DNA from: Streptomyces sp. NBC_01716
GTDB taxonomy: Bacteria > Actinomycetota > Actinomycetes > Streptomycetales > Streptomycetaceae
NCBI RefSeq assembly: GCF_036248275.1
Contig: NZ_CP109181.1
Coordinates: 1,736,001 to 1,800,000 of the forward strand
Direction: 5' to 3'
Length of the DNA stretch: 64,000 nt
In this document: positions 1-7,328 of the stretch, piece after piece
Layout of the letters: each line of letters starts with the position of its first letter
Numbering within the stretch: position 1 is the first letter of the stretch
Translations under genes and position numbers: made by a program
The notes under the pieces: generated by a model
Database searches by the model: none
Told to the model about the DNA's origin: nothing
Seen by the model: the letters and a program-made list of their open reading frames with translations, nothing else

Positions 1-2
1 CG

Positions 3-143
3 TCACGGCCGGGGCGGATCGCGCGGGAGTGGCGCATCGGCATCCCGCAGCCGCGCCGGATCGAGGACGCCGCGGTGGCCGACCTGTCCGTGGAGATCAC
101 CGAAGAGCTGCGTGGGGAGATTCGCCGACATGGCCAGCACTGA
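3..143 (+). CDS. ABC transporter ATP-binding protein, C-terminal end (5' end outside window)
   Basis: The window opens inside a gene; 46 codons and a TGA are readable. The tail is charged (...REWRIGIPQPRRIED..., ending RHGQH), which fits the C-terminus of SsuB/TauB/NrtD-type ATPases that energise sulfonate, taurine or nitrate importers. No catalytic motif lies in this part, so the assignment rests on the next gene: its ATG overlaps this stop by 14 bases and it encodes the matching permease. This ATPase belongs to a transporter separate from the complete ssu operon at 5.3-8.1 kb. Confidence 0.7.
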   Translation, partial: SRPGRIAREWRIGIPQPRRIEDAAVADLSVEITEELRGEIRRHGQH

Positions 144-1032
144 GGCCGACGTGGCCGGCACCAAGGTGTCGAAGGAGGACCATCTGGCGGGCCTGGAGGC
201 CGGCCTGGACGCGCTGGACACCAGGACCGCCGAACGGGTGCCGCTGCGCAGCGTGCTGCTCTCGAAGCTCCTTCCGCCGCTGGTGGCGGTCGTCCTGGTG
301 ATCACGGTCTGGCAGGTCGCCGCCGTCTCCGGGATCAAGCCCGACTACGTCCTGCCGGGGCCGCTCGACGTCTGGCACTCCATCGAGCGGATGTGGCTGG
401 AAGGCACGCTGATCGGCTACATCTGGACCAGTGTGTCCCGGGGTGCGCTGGGCTTCGTGATCTCCGTCGCCATCGGTACACCGCTCGGGCTGCTGGTCGC
501 ACGGGTGAAGGTGGTACGGGCCGCGATCGGACCCATCCTGTCCGGCCTCCAGTCGCTGCCGTCGGTGGCCTGGGTGCCCGCCGCGATCATCTGGTTCGGC
601 CTGACGGACGCCACGATCTACGCGGTGGTGCTGCTGGGCGCCGTACCGTCCATCGCCAACGGCCTGGTCGCGGGCGTCGACCAGATCCCGCCGCTGTATC
701 TGCGGGCGGGCCGCACCATCGGCGCCACCGGCGTCAACGGCATCCGGCACGTCCTGCTGCCCGCCGCGCTGCCCGGCTATCTGGCAGGCTTGAAGCAGGG
801 CTGGGCGTTCTCCTGGCGCTCGCTGATGGCCGCCGAGCTGATCGCGAGCTCGCCGGACCTCGGTACGGGACTCGGCCAGCTCATGGAGAACTTCCGCACC
901 TACAGCGACATGTCCGGTGTGCTGGCCACGATCATCCTCATCCTGATCGTCGGCATCGGCATCGACCTGCTGTTCTTCTCTCCCCTGGAGCGCCGCGTCC
1001 TGCGCAGCCGCGGTCTCCTGGTCAGGAGCTGA
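130..1032 (+). CDS. SsuC-type ABC transporter permease (sulfonate/nitrate/taurine family)
   Basis: A 300-residue integral membrane subunit of an importer. About six hydrophobic segments begin near residue 45. The EAA loop contacting the ATPase is recognisable around RAGRTIGATG...HVLLPAALPGYLAGL, as in the SsuC/TauC/NrtB family. I chose ATG 130 because GGGGAGA (114-120) lies 9 bases upstream; an in-frame GTG at 112 lacks such a site. It is translationally coupled to the ATPase before it and followed five bases later by a sirohydrochlorin chelatase. That gene order suits the assimilatory sulfate/sulfite reduction locus of streptomycetes, so a sulfur substrate is likely, though the exact one is not shown. 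Confidence 0.88.
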   Translation: MASTEADVAGTKVSKEDHLAGLEAGLDALDTRTAERVPLRSVLLSKLLPPLVAVVLVITVWQVAAVSGIKPDYVLPGPLDVWHSIERMWLEGTLIGYIWTSVSRGALGFVISVAIGTPLGLLVARVKVVRAAIGPILSGLQSLPSVAWVPAAIIWFGLTDATIYAVVLLGAVPSIANGLVAGVDQIPPLYLRAGRTIGATGVNGIRHVLLPAALPGYLAGLKQGWAFSWRSLMAAELIASSPDLGTGLGQLMENFRTYSDMSGVLATIILILIVGIGIDLLFFSPLERRVLRSRGLLVRS

Positions 1033-1037
1033 TCCGC

Positions 1038-1877
1038 GTGACCCGCATGCCCGGTACGCCACGTACGGCCCGTACGCCTCGTACGGCCCGTACGCCTCGT
1101 ACGGCCCGTACGGCCCGTACGGCGGCTCGCCCGGTGCTGGTCGTCGTCGCGCACGGCAGCCGCGATCCGCGGCACGCCGCGACCGTGCGCGCGCTGCTTC
1201 GCCGGGTGCGGGCGCTGCGTCCGGGGCTGCGGGTCGAGGCGGGGTTCCTGGACTTCAACACCCCCGCGGTGCCGCGCGTGCTGGAGCGGCTGGAGGCGGA
1301 GGGCGTACGGGACGTGGTCGCCCTTCCGCTGCTGCTGACGCGCGCCTTCCACGCCAAGTCCGACATCCCGGCCGTGCTGCACGAGGCGCGGGCGCGACTG
1401 CCCAGGCTCGCCGTGCGGCAGGCCGATGTTCTCGGCCCATCCGCACTGCTGACCGAGGCGCTGGAACGGCGGCTGTACGAGGCCGGGCTCGGGCCCGGCG
1501 ACAAGGGCTCGACCGGGGTCGTCCTGGCATCGGCGGGCTCCAGCGACCCGGAGGCGATCGCGGTGATCGCTCATGTCGCGCGGGAGTGGCGGCGCACCGG
1601 CTGGTGTGCCGTGCGGCCCGCGTTCGCCTCCGCCTCCCTGCCCCGCACGGAGGACGCGGTGCGCGAACTGCGGGCGGAGGGGGTACGGCGGGTGGCCGTG
1701 GCCCCGTATGTGATCGCGCCGGGCCGCCTGCCCGACCGTATCGCGCGGGGCGCGCGCGAGTCGGGGGCGGACGTGCTGGCCGATGTGCTGGGCCCGGCAC
1801 CGGAGTTGGCGCGGCTGATCGTACGGCGCTACGAGGCGGCGATGGCCGCCGGGGAAGTCGCCGTACTCACCGCCTGA
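1038..1877 (+). CDS. sirohydrochlorin chelatase (CbiX/SirB-type), repeat-expanded N-terminus
   Basis: This enzyme inserts Fe2+ (or Co2+) into sirohydrochlorin. Siroheme made this way is the cofactor of sulfite reductase, so the gene fits beside a sulfur importer. The 279-residue protein has two CbiX-like halves. The first half shows VAHGSRDP (His39) and FHAKSDIP (His105), the metal-handling histidines of the family. The start is GTG 1038, with AGGAG (1023-1027) 10 bases upstream and overlapping the end of the permease gene. Residues 7-30 are an unusual Thr/Pro/Arg/Ala repeat (TPRTAR three times) encoded by an 18-bp tandem DNA repeat, placed before the first beta strand. Other members usually begin close to the AHGSR motif, so the repeat is an extension, or translation may start later than proposed. 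Confidence 0.85.
   Translation: MTRMPGTPRTARTPRTARTPRTARTARTAARPVLVVVAHGSRDPRHAATVRALLRRVRALRPGLRVEAGFLDFNTPAVPRVLERLEAEGVRDVVALPLLLTRAFHAKSDIPAVLHEARARLPRLAVRQADVLGPSALLTEALERRLYEAGLGPGDKGSTGVVLASAGSSDPEAIAVIAHVAREWRRTGWCAVRPAFASASLPRTEDAVRELRAEGVRRVAVAPYVIAPGRLPDRIARGARESGADVLADVLGPAPELARLIVRRYEAAMAAGEVAVLTA
1053..1122 (+). repeat. 18-bp tandem repeat inside the chelatase N-terminus
   Basis: The unit CGTACGCCTCGTACGGCC appears exactly at 1071-1088 and 1089-1106, with a diverged copy at 1053-1070 and partial 9-bp units after 1107. It is in frame and encodes TPRTAR repeats. The units are also rich in GTAC palindromes. Confidence 0.85.
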
Positions 1878-1903
1878 ACGATCCCGCGATCCCTGACGGA
1901 GCG

Positions 1904-2506
1904 TCAGGCCGTCCAGAGCGGGTTACGGCCGCTTGCCGCGAGTGCCCGGTCGAAGGTCCCCGTCGTCCCGGGGACCGGTACGGGGTCGGCGAAGCCGTCG
2001 TACTGCCGGTACATCTCGGCGTACTCGTCGACAACGCCGAGGACGAACGCCGCCGTCTCCTCCGAGAGCCGGAACTCCTGCCCCGTGGCCCGCGCCAACT
2101 CCCAGCCGTGCAGGGCCATTTCGAGGGTCATGAGGGTGGCGACGGTGGTCGCCGGGGTGGCGCCGGCGCCCTCGCCGATCTCGCCCTCCCAGACGGCGGG
2201 CAGGGTCCAGGCCTCGACGGCACGGTCCAGCGCGACCCCGTACCGCTCGGGCCAGTCCGCGTCCGCGGTGAAGTCGCGCGCGGTGAGCGCCTCGGGCATC
2301 TCGGTACGCAGGGCACGGTGCTCAAGTCCGTGCGAGGTGTAGAGCACCAGGTGGTTGACCAGGGCCCGGACGTCCCACTCCGCGCTGGGTGTGGGCGCCG
2401 CGAGCCGGTCGGCGGGTACGGCGCCGGCGATGCGGGCGGCCTCGGCGGCGCATTCCCGCATCGCGGGGCGGACGGTGCTGATGGCGTTCTTCGTGTCGCT
2501 GTTCAT
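1904..2506 (-). CDS. TIGR03086-type (DinB/MDMPI-fold) metal-binding protein
   Basis: About 200 residues of the four-helix DinB/maleylpyruvate-isomerase N-terminal fold used by mycothiol-dependent and related metal-binding proteins. The diagnostic stretch is SAEWDVRALVNHLV near residue 40, with a second His in EMALHGWELARATG that would complete the metal site. The partner substrate is unknown. ATG 2506 is preferred; a GTG at 2515 would add three residues and neither has a strong ribosome site. It lies convergent with the chelatase gene (26 bases between stops) and downstream of panE on the same strand. Confidence 0.75.
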   Translation of the reverse strand: MNSDTKNAISTVRPAMRECAAEAARIAGAVPADRLAAPTPSAEWDVRALVNHLVLYTSHGLEHRALRTEMPEALTARDFTADADWPERYGVALDRAVEAWTLPAVWEGEIGEGAGATPATTVATLMTLEMALHGWELARATGQEFRLSEETAAFVLGVVDEYAEMYRQYDGFADPVPVPGTTGTFDRALAASGRNPLWTA

Positions 2507-2593
2507 GCCGCTCACCGTAGGGAGGGCGGCGGGCGCCGGTCTTGAAGAAAGGCGACAGGACAGGGCCGGAAGCCGGGCGCACCACGCGCCGGC

Positions 2594-3592
2594 TCATACC
2601 CCCGCGTCGATGATCCTCAGCAGTTCGGCGACCGGCAGGGACCCCGCCGGCCGGTGCTCGCGGGCGAAGGTGTTGGCGACCCGCTGAAGGGCCTCGTTGA
2701 CGGGAGTCGGCACCCCGTGCAGCCGCCCCAGCAGGGCGATCTCACCGTTGAGGTAGTCCGACTCGATCGTGCCGGTGCCCCGGCTGAGACTCTGCCAGGA
2801 CGACCCGCCGCCACCCTCCGGGACGGCGTAGGGGTCGAAGCTCATCAGGGCGCGGGCCTCGTCCTGCTCCGCCGTGCTCACGGCGTCCACACCGGCGGCG
2901 GCGAGCACCGCGCGGCCCTCCGCCAGTGTACGGGCGGCGAGGTCACGGGCCTCGTCGCCGAGGAGACGTCCGGAGACCGCCTCCACCGCGTTGGCGAGGT
3001 TGGCGATCAGCTTCCCGTACTTCCAGCGCATCGGGTCCGGCACGACCGGGGCCAGCATCCGGGACTTCTCCAGGTCGGCGGCGATCCGGGCGGCGGTCTC
3101 GTCGGTGCCCGAGGGGTAGCGCCCGATGTGCAGGGCGCCGGTGTACGGGGTGCCCGCGGCCGAGACCACACCCGGCTCGACATGGGTGGCGGGCAGCCAG
3201 ACGCACATGGCGTACACGTGCCGGAAGCGGCGCAGGGCGAGCCGTTCGCTCTCCACCCCGTTCTGGGCGCAGACCAGCGGAAGCCGCTCGCCGGCGGTCC
3301 CGCCGCCGTCGACCGGCCGCACGGACCAGGCGTCCAGGGCGGCGACACTGTCCTGTGTCTTCACCGAGAGCAACAGGACGTCGTCCGCGCGCAGTTCGAG
3401 CTCGTCGGGCCGCTCGATCACGGGCGGCCGGTGCACGCGGGTGCCGTCGGGGGTGGTGAGGCGCAGACCGTGGTCGCGCAGCGCCTCGTGGTGCGCGCCG
3501 CGCGCCACGAGGACGACGTCGTGCCCGGACTCGGTGAGCCGGCCGCCGATGCTGCCGCCGACGGCGCCCGCCCCGATGATGATGTAGCGCAT
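2594..3592 (-). CDS. panE: 2-dehydropantoate 2-reductase (ketopantoate reductase family)
   Basis: A 332-residue PanE/ApbA family oxidoreductase, which in its namesake reduces ketopantoate to pantoate with NADPH during pantothenate/CoA synthesis. The N-terminus is a Rossmann strand with GAGAVGG (residues 7-13). The body carries the family's KYGKLIANLANAVEA segment, with the Lys-Asn pair expected at the active site, and a C-terminal helical domain with DYLNGEIALLGRLHGVPTP. Several paralogues of this family act on other 2-oxo acids, so the substrate is an inference. It is a single gene, with a 78-base gap to the gene downstream. Confidence 0.85.
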   Translation of the reverse strand: MRYIIIGAGAVGGSIGGRLTESGHDVVLVARGAHHEALRDHGLRLTTPDGTRVHRPPVIERPDELELRADDVLLLSVKTQDSVAALDAWSVRPVDGGGTAGERLPLVCAQNGVESERLALRRFRHVYAMCVWLPATHVEPGVVSAAGTPYTGALHIGRYPSGTDETAARIAADLEKSRMLAPVVPDPMRWKYGKLIANLANAVEAVSGRLLGDEARDLAARTLAEGRAVLAAAGVDAVSTAEQDEARALMSFDPYAVPEGGGGSSWQSLSRGTGTIESDYLNGEIALLGRLHGVPTPVNEALQRVANTFAREHRPAGSLPVAELLRIIDAGV

Positions 3593-3710
3593 CCCCGACT
3601 CCGTTCCGTTCGACCACGCGTCCGATTCCTGCCGAGCATAGATCCGGCGCGGGGCGGTGCGGAGAGCCGGGGCGGATCGGGTCGGGTCGGTGACCTCGTA
3701 TTGGAAAGGG

Positions 3711-3740
3711 CTGACCGGGGCGGGGGTGCGCGTCTAGGCT
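3711..3740 (+). promoter_or_regulatory. promoter of the Cys leader / sulfite oxidase transcript
   Basis: A -35-like CTGACC (3711-3716), an 18-bp spacer and a -10-like TAGGCT (3735-3740). The expected start, 6-8 bases after the -10, falls on the ATG at 3747, so the leader ORF would be translated from a leaderless mRNA. Confidence 0.6.
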
Positions 3741-3746
3741 GCCGCC

Positions 3747-3794
3747 ATGGCTGTCATGTCGCGCCTCTCGCCGCGCCGCTGTTGTTGTCGCTGA
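3747..3794 (+). CDS. polycysteine leader peptide (MAVMSRLSPRRCCCR)
   Basis: A 15-codon ORF whose ATG coincides with the predicted transcription start. Three consecutive TGT Cys codons (3780-3788) stand just before its stop. Leaderless short ORFs with Cys runs acting as cysteine-responsive attenuators of sulfur genes are established in mycobacteria. Here the ORF sits 70 bases upstream of a sulfite oxidase gene, and a small hairpin covers that gene's ribosome site. The inferred role is that ribosomes stall at the Cys codons when Cys-tRNA is scarce and change the folding or translation of the downstream gene. Confidence 0.7.
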   Translation: MAVMSRLSPRRCCCR

Positions 3795-3844
3795 CGCCTG
3801 TTTCTCTCCCGCTCTCCCCCTTTCCAGGACCCTTCCGTCCTCCC

Positions 3845-3857
3845 CTCCTTCGAGGAG
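3845..3857 (+). promoter_or_regulatory. hairpin sequestering the ribosome binding site of the sulfite oxidase gene
   Basis: CTCCT (3845-3849) and AGGAG (3853-3857) form a five-pair stem with a TCG loop. The right arm is the Shine-Dalgarno sequence of the gene starting at 3865. The upstream pyrimidine tract (about 3800-3850) could extend or compete with the pairing. This is the arrangement expected if leader translation controls access to the site. Confidence 0.5.
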
Positions 3858-3864
3858 TCATGTG

Positions 3865-5079
3865 ATGAGCCCTGCTCGTCGTTCCGTACTGAAGCTGCTC
3901 GCCGCCGCTCCCGTCGCTCCGGTGGCCGCGCAGATCGCGACCGCCGCGCCCGCCACGGCCGCCCCGGCTGTTCCGGCTGTTCCGAGCGCCGGGCCGACCG
4001 TGCCAGGCATCGTCAAGCCGCTCCCGCCCGAGCTGTTCACCGTTCGCGGCACCAACGCCGAGGCCAACTTCGCCGCCCTGCGCGACACCGGACTCCACAC
4101 GCCCGTGGACCGCTTCTTCGTCCGGAACCACACGGCGACCCCCGTGCTGGACAAGGACTCCTGGAGCCTGACGGTATGGGGCAGCGGCCTGCGCGGCGGC
4201 CCGGCCCGGTTCACGTACGACCAGCTGCGCCGGCTCCCCTCCGTCACCCGCGACGTGGCCGTCGAGTGCGCGGGCAACGGCCGCAGCTTCTACACCTCCC
4301 AGCAGGGCGACACCGCCACCGGCACCGCCTGGACGCTCGGGGCGATCGGGGTCGCCCGCTGGCGCGGTGTACGGCTCTCCGATGTGCTGCGCCGCGCCGG
4401 GATCGGCGCGCACGCGGTGGACGTGATGCCCACCGGACTCGACGCCGACTACGTCACCGAGGGCGTGAACCTGGGCCGGGTACGGCGCCCGCTGCCGGTG
4501 GCGAAGGCGCTGGACGATGTGATCCTCGCGTACGAGATGAACGGCGAGCCGCTGCCGTACGACCACGGGTATCCGGTCCGGGTCGTCGTGCCCTCCTGGG
4601 TGGGGATCGCCTCCATCAAGTGGGTCGGCGACATCGAGGTGAGCGCCGAGCCGCTGAACTCGCCCTGGAACACCGACTTCTACCGGCTGTTCGGCCCGTC
4701 CTACCCGCCCGGGGGCAGCGCCCCGCTGACCCGGCAGACCATCAAGTCCGGCATCGAGATCGCGCCGGACACGGTCCTGGCCGCCGGGCGCACCCATCTG
4801 CTGACCGGCCGCGCGTGGTCGGGCCACGCGCCGGTGCGTCAGGTCGAGTTCAGCACCGACGGCGGGGCCCGCTGGCAGCGGGCACAGCTCCGGGACACCC
4901 CGCGGCGCAACAACTGGGTGCGCTGGTCCGCCCCTTGGCGCCCGCACTCCACGGGGTCCACGCATCTGCTGGCGCGCGCCACCGACTTGGCCGGGAACAC
5001 CCAGCCCGAGCGCTCGGTGCCGAACACACAGGGCTACCTCTTCGACGCCGTGGTCAGGGTCCCGGTCACCGTGAACTGA
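3865..5079 (+). CDS. Tat-exported sulfite oxidase (molybdopterin-dependent)
   Basis: This 404-residue molybdoenzyme of the sulfite oxidase family should oxidise sulfite to sulfate outside the membrane. It begins with a twin-arginine signal (ARRSVLKLLAAAP, then an Ala-rich segment to about residue 40). The molybdopterin domain holds RFFVRNH and VECAGNGR, whose Cys135 is the expected Mo ligand. The C-terminal third is the immunoglobulin-like dimerisation domain (VEFSTDGG..W). ATG 3865 has AGGAG seven bases upstream; a GTG immediately before it (3862) is the alternative. No heme domain is present, so an external electron acceptor is required. It follows a Cys-codon leader and precedes the ssu operon, suggesting it disposes of sulfite released from sulfonates. 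Confidence 0.88.
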   Translation: MSPARRSVLKLLAAAPVAPVAAQIATAAPATAAPAVPAVPSAGPTVPGIVKPLPPELFTVRGTNAEANFAALRDTGLHTPVDRFFVRNHTATPVLDKDSWSLTVWGSGLRGGPARFTYDQLRRLPSVTRDVAVECAGNGRSFYTSQQGDTATGTAWTLGAIGVARWRGVRLSDVLRRAGIGAHAVDVMPTGLDADYVTEGVNLGRVRRPLPVAKALDDVILAYEMNGEPLPYDHGYPVRVVVPSWVGIASIKWVGDIEVSAEPLNSPWNTDFYRLFGPSYPPGGSAPLTRQTIKSGIEIAPDTVLAAGRTHLLTGRAWSGHAPVRQVEFSTDGGARWQRAQLRDTPRRNNWVRWSAPWRPHSTGSTHLLARATDLAGNTQPERSVPNTQGYLFDAVVRVPVTVN

Positions 5080-5131
5080 CGTACCGTTTCGTCCTGTTCC
5101 ATGACCCCTTCTGTGTCAGGCGTATAGCGGG

Positions 5132-5195
5132 GGTACGAAGCCATTGTTGCCGTATCGCACATCCGGACCGGGCCTCTTGCCCCTGGCTTCGTACC
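5132..5195. promoter_or_regulatory. 12-bp inverted repeat around the ssu leader promoter
   Basis: GGTACGAAGCCA (5132-5143) and TGGCTTCGTACC (5184-5195) are exact inverted copies 40 bases apart. The right arm lies between the -35 and -10 boxes of the leader promoter and the left arm lies upstream of the -35. A paired operator for a sulfur regulator is one reading. A long RNA stem ending the sulfite oxidase transcript is another. Confidence 0.55.
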
Positions 5196-5206
5196 GCCAC
5201 TAGCTT
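5177..5206 (+). promoter_or_regulatory. promoter of the ssu leader / ssuA operon
   Basis: TTGCCC (5177-5182), an 18-bp spacer and TAGCTT (5201-5206). The predicted start, seven or eight bases on, coincides with the ATG of the leader ORF at 5214. This is the same layout as the promoter at 3711-3740. Confidence 0.6.
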
Positions 5207-5213
5207 CGCGAAC

Positions 5214-5288
5214 ATGTCCAGATCCCAGCGGCTGAGCAGACGGCGTGCCGTCGATTTCATGCGCGTCGCTACCGCTCTCTGTAGCTGA
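5214..5288 (+). CDS. putative leader peptide upstream of ssuA
   Basis: A 24-residue ORF (begins MSRSQRLSRRRAVDF, ends RVATALCS) whose start matches the predicted transcription start. It resembles the short actinobacterial leader peptides with an RRH-V-D-L/F..R..(S/T)A-x-C pattern that commonly precede sulfur-uptake genes: here RRRAVDFMRVATALC. It has one Cys codon, next to last. The stop is 55 bases before ssuA. An attenuation role is inferred from position and pattern only. It might also start at the internal ATG 5259, giving MRVATALCS. Confidence 0.65.
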   Translation: MSRSQRLSRRRAVDFMRVATALCS

Positions 5289-5343
5289 CCTCACCACCTC
5301 GTTCCGTGACGGCCCCAGCGATACAGAGAACCCGGGAACAGAC

Positions 5344-6426
5344 ATGCCCAGAGCACTCCGTGCTGCCCTGCTCGCCTCCGTACTGATCGGATCGGCCGTC
5401 CTCACCGGCTGCGCCGACAACACCGCCACCACCACCGCGTCCTCGAAGGATCTCTCCGACGTCGAGATTCCGGAGACGGTGGATCCGGACACCGAGATCA
5501 CCATCGGGAGTCCGGAGACCGAGGTGGCGCTCAAGCTCTCCGGCCAGATCGACAAGCTCCCCTTCAAGGTCAAGTGGGCGAACCTCAGCGGCGGTCCGCA
5601 GTGCTCCGAGGCGTTCCGGGCGAATTCCCTGGACGTGTGCTCGGCCGCCGAGATCCCGTCGATCCACGCCCACTGGACCGGGCTCGACACCAAGCTGGTC
5701 GCCGCCGCGTTCCGTACGGACCCGGTCAAGAACCCGATATACGAGCTCGGCATCGCGCCGGGCGCCGACATCGACAGCCTCGCCGACCTGCGGGGCAAGC
5801 GGATCGCGTACAGCCCGGGACAGGCCCAGGGCGCGCTCGTGCTGCGTATCCTCGCCAAGGCCGGGCTCACCAAGGACGAGGTGAAGCTGGTCGAACTGCC
5901 GAGTACCGGTGACGTCTATCCCACGGCGCTCGGCGGCGGCCAGGTCGACGCGGCGCCGCTCGGCGGGGTCAACATCAAGCGCTATCCGGCTAAGTACGGC
6001 AAGGACGGCGGCAAGACGATCCCGCACGGGCTGCGGGACGACCCGACCCATCTCTGGGTGCCGACAGCCTCGGTGAGTGACCCTCAGAAAGCCGCCGCCA
6101 TCAGGGAGTTCGTCACGTACTGGGCCAAGGCGAAGGTCTGGATCGACACGCACCCGAAGGAGTGGGTCGAGGGCTGGTACGTGAAGGACCAGGGGCTTTC
6201 GCGCGAGGACGGCGAGTATCTGGTCAAGACCGGCGGGCACCCCGCGATTCCGGGGGACTGGACGGAGGCCATCGCCAATCAGCAGAAGACCGTGGACCTG
6301 CTGGCGAAGGAGACGGGCCAGAAGCCGTTCGACACGGAGATCCTCTTCGACCGCCGCTACGAGAAGACCGGGGCCGCAGCGATCGCGGGCACCGGCGCCG
6401 ACACCGGGACCGGGGCCGGCTCATGA
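5344..6426 (+). CDS. ssuA: sulfonate ABC transporter substrate-binding lipoprotein
   Basis: A 360-residue periplasmic-type binding protein of the SsuA/TauA/NrtA fold, anchored as a lipoprotein: signal peptide residues 1-22, lipobox VLTGC with Cys23. It captures alkanesulfonates or similar anions outside the cell for SsuC/SsuB. The mature part shows the two-lobe family features (ITIGSPETEVALKLSG, DIDSLADLRGKRIAY, PSTGDVYPTALGGGQVDAAPLGG). ATG 5344 was chosen because the signal peptide starts there; the ribosome site (GGGAA) is weak. Its TGA overlaps the ATG of the permease gene (ATGA), so the operon is coupled. The leader peptide and promoter upstream suggest control by sulfur or cysteine supply. 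Confidence 0.9.
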   Translation: MPRALRAALLASVLIGSAVLTGCADNTATTTASSKDLSDVEIPETVDPDTEITIGSPETEVALKLSGQIDKLPFKVKWANLSGGPQCSEAFRANSLDVCSAAEIPSIHAHWTGLDTKLVAAAFRTDPVKNPIYELGIAPGADIDSLADLRGKRIAYSPGQAQGALVLRILAKAGLTKDEVKLVELPSTGDVYPTALGGGQVDAAPLGGVNIKRYPAKYGKDGGKTIPHGLRDDPTHLWVPTASVSDPQKAAAIREFVTYWAKAKVWIDTHPKEWVEGWYVKDQGLSREDGEYLVKTGGHPAIPGDWTEAIANQQKTVDLLAKETGQKPFDTEILFDRRYEKTGAAAIAGTGADTGTGAGS

Positions 6427-7328
6427 GCACCGAAGCAGCCGAGGAAATCACCCTGAGCAAGGCCGGGTTGGCGACGGACACCGACCCGGCCCCCGCCACC
6501 GGCAACTCCCCGCCGACCCGCGACTCCCGCACCACCCGGCGGCTCGGGCCGCGCCGCCGGCTCGGTCTGGGGCGCCCCGTCCCGTACGGCTGGGCACTCG
6601 GCCCGCTGCTGCTGCTCGCCGTATGGGCGGCGGGCTCCGCCACCGGCCTCATCGACGCCCGTAATCTCTCGGCCCCCTGGACCGTCGTGACGACGGCGGG
6701 CGATCTGATCGCGGACGGCCGGCTCCAGTCGAATCTCGCCACCTCGGCTGGGCGCGCCGCGCTCGGCCTGCTGTTCGGCGTCGCGGCCGGTCTGTTCCTG
6801 GCGCTCGTCTCGGGCCTCAGCAGGATCGCCGAAGGCGTGATCGACGGCCCGGTGCAGATCAAGCGGGCCATCCCGTCGCTCGCGCTGATCCCACTGCTGA
6901 TCCTCTGGTTCGGCATCGGCGAGTCCATGAAGGTCATCACGATCGCGCTGGGCGTCTTCGTACCCGTCTACATCCACACCCACAACGGGCTGCGCACCAT
7001 CGACAACCGCTATGTGGAGCTGGCCGAGACGGTGGGGCTGAGCCGCACGGCGTTCCTGCGGCATGTCGTGCTGCCCGGCGCGCTGCCCGGTTTCCTGCTG
7101 GGCATGCGATTCGCCGTGACCGGCGCCTGGCTGGCGCTGGTGGTGGTCGAGCAGGTCAACGCGACGAGCGGGATCGGTTACATGATGGAGCTGGCCCGGA
7201 CGTACGGGCAGACCGACATCATCATCGTCGGCCTGGTCGTGTACGGGCTTCTCGGGCTCCTCTCGGACGCGCTGGTACGTCTCGTCGAACGGAGGACGCT
7301 GTCATGGCGACGCACGCTGGCGGGCTGA
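6423..7328 (+). CDS. ssuC: sulfonate ABC transporter permease
   Basis: A 301-residue permease. A Pro/Thr/Arg-rich cytoplasmic N-terminus (to about residue 55) is followed by roughly six membrane segments and an EAA loop (RYVELAETVGLSR...HVVLPGALPGFLLGM). The pore part carries LIPLLILWFGIGESMKV, typical of SsuC/TauC. It overlaps ssuA by four bases and ssuB by 25 bases, so the three genes form one translationally coupled operon. It is distinct from the permease at 130-1032; the region therefore carries two transporters of the same family. Confidence 0.92.
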   Translation: MSTEAAEEITLSKAGLATDTDPAPATGNSPPTRDSRTTRRLGPRRRLGLGRPVPYGWALGPLLLLAVWAAGSATGLIDARNLSAPWTVVTTAGDLIADGRLQSNLATSAGRAALGLLFGVAAGLFLALVSGLSRIAEGVIDGPVQIKRAIPSLALIPLLILWFGIGESMKVITIALGVFVPVYIHTHNGLRTIDNRYVELAETVGLSRTAFLRHVVLPGALPGFLLGMRFAVTGAWLALVVVEQVNATSGIGYMMELARTYGQTDIIIVGLVVYGLLGLLSDALVRLVERRTLSWRRTLAG

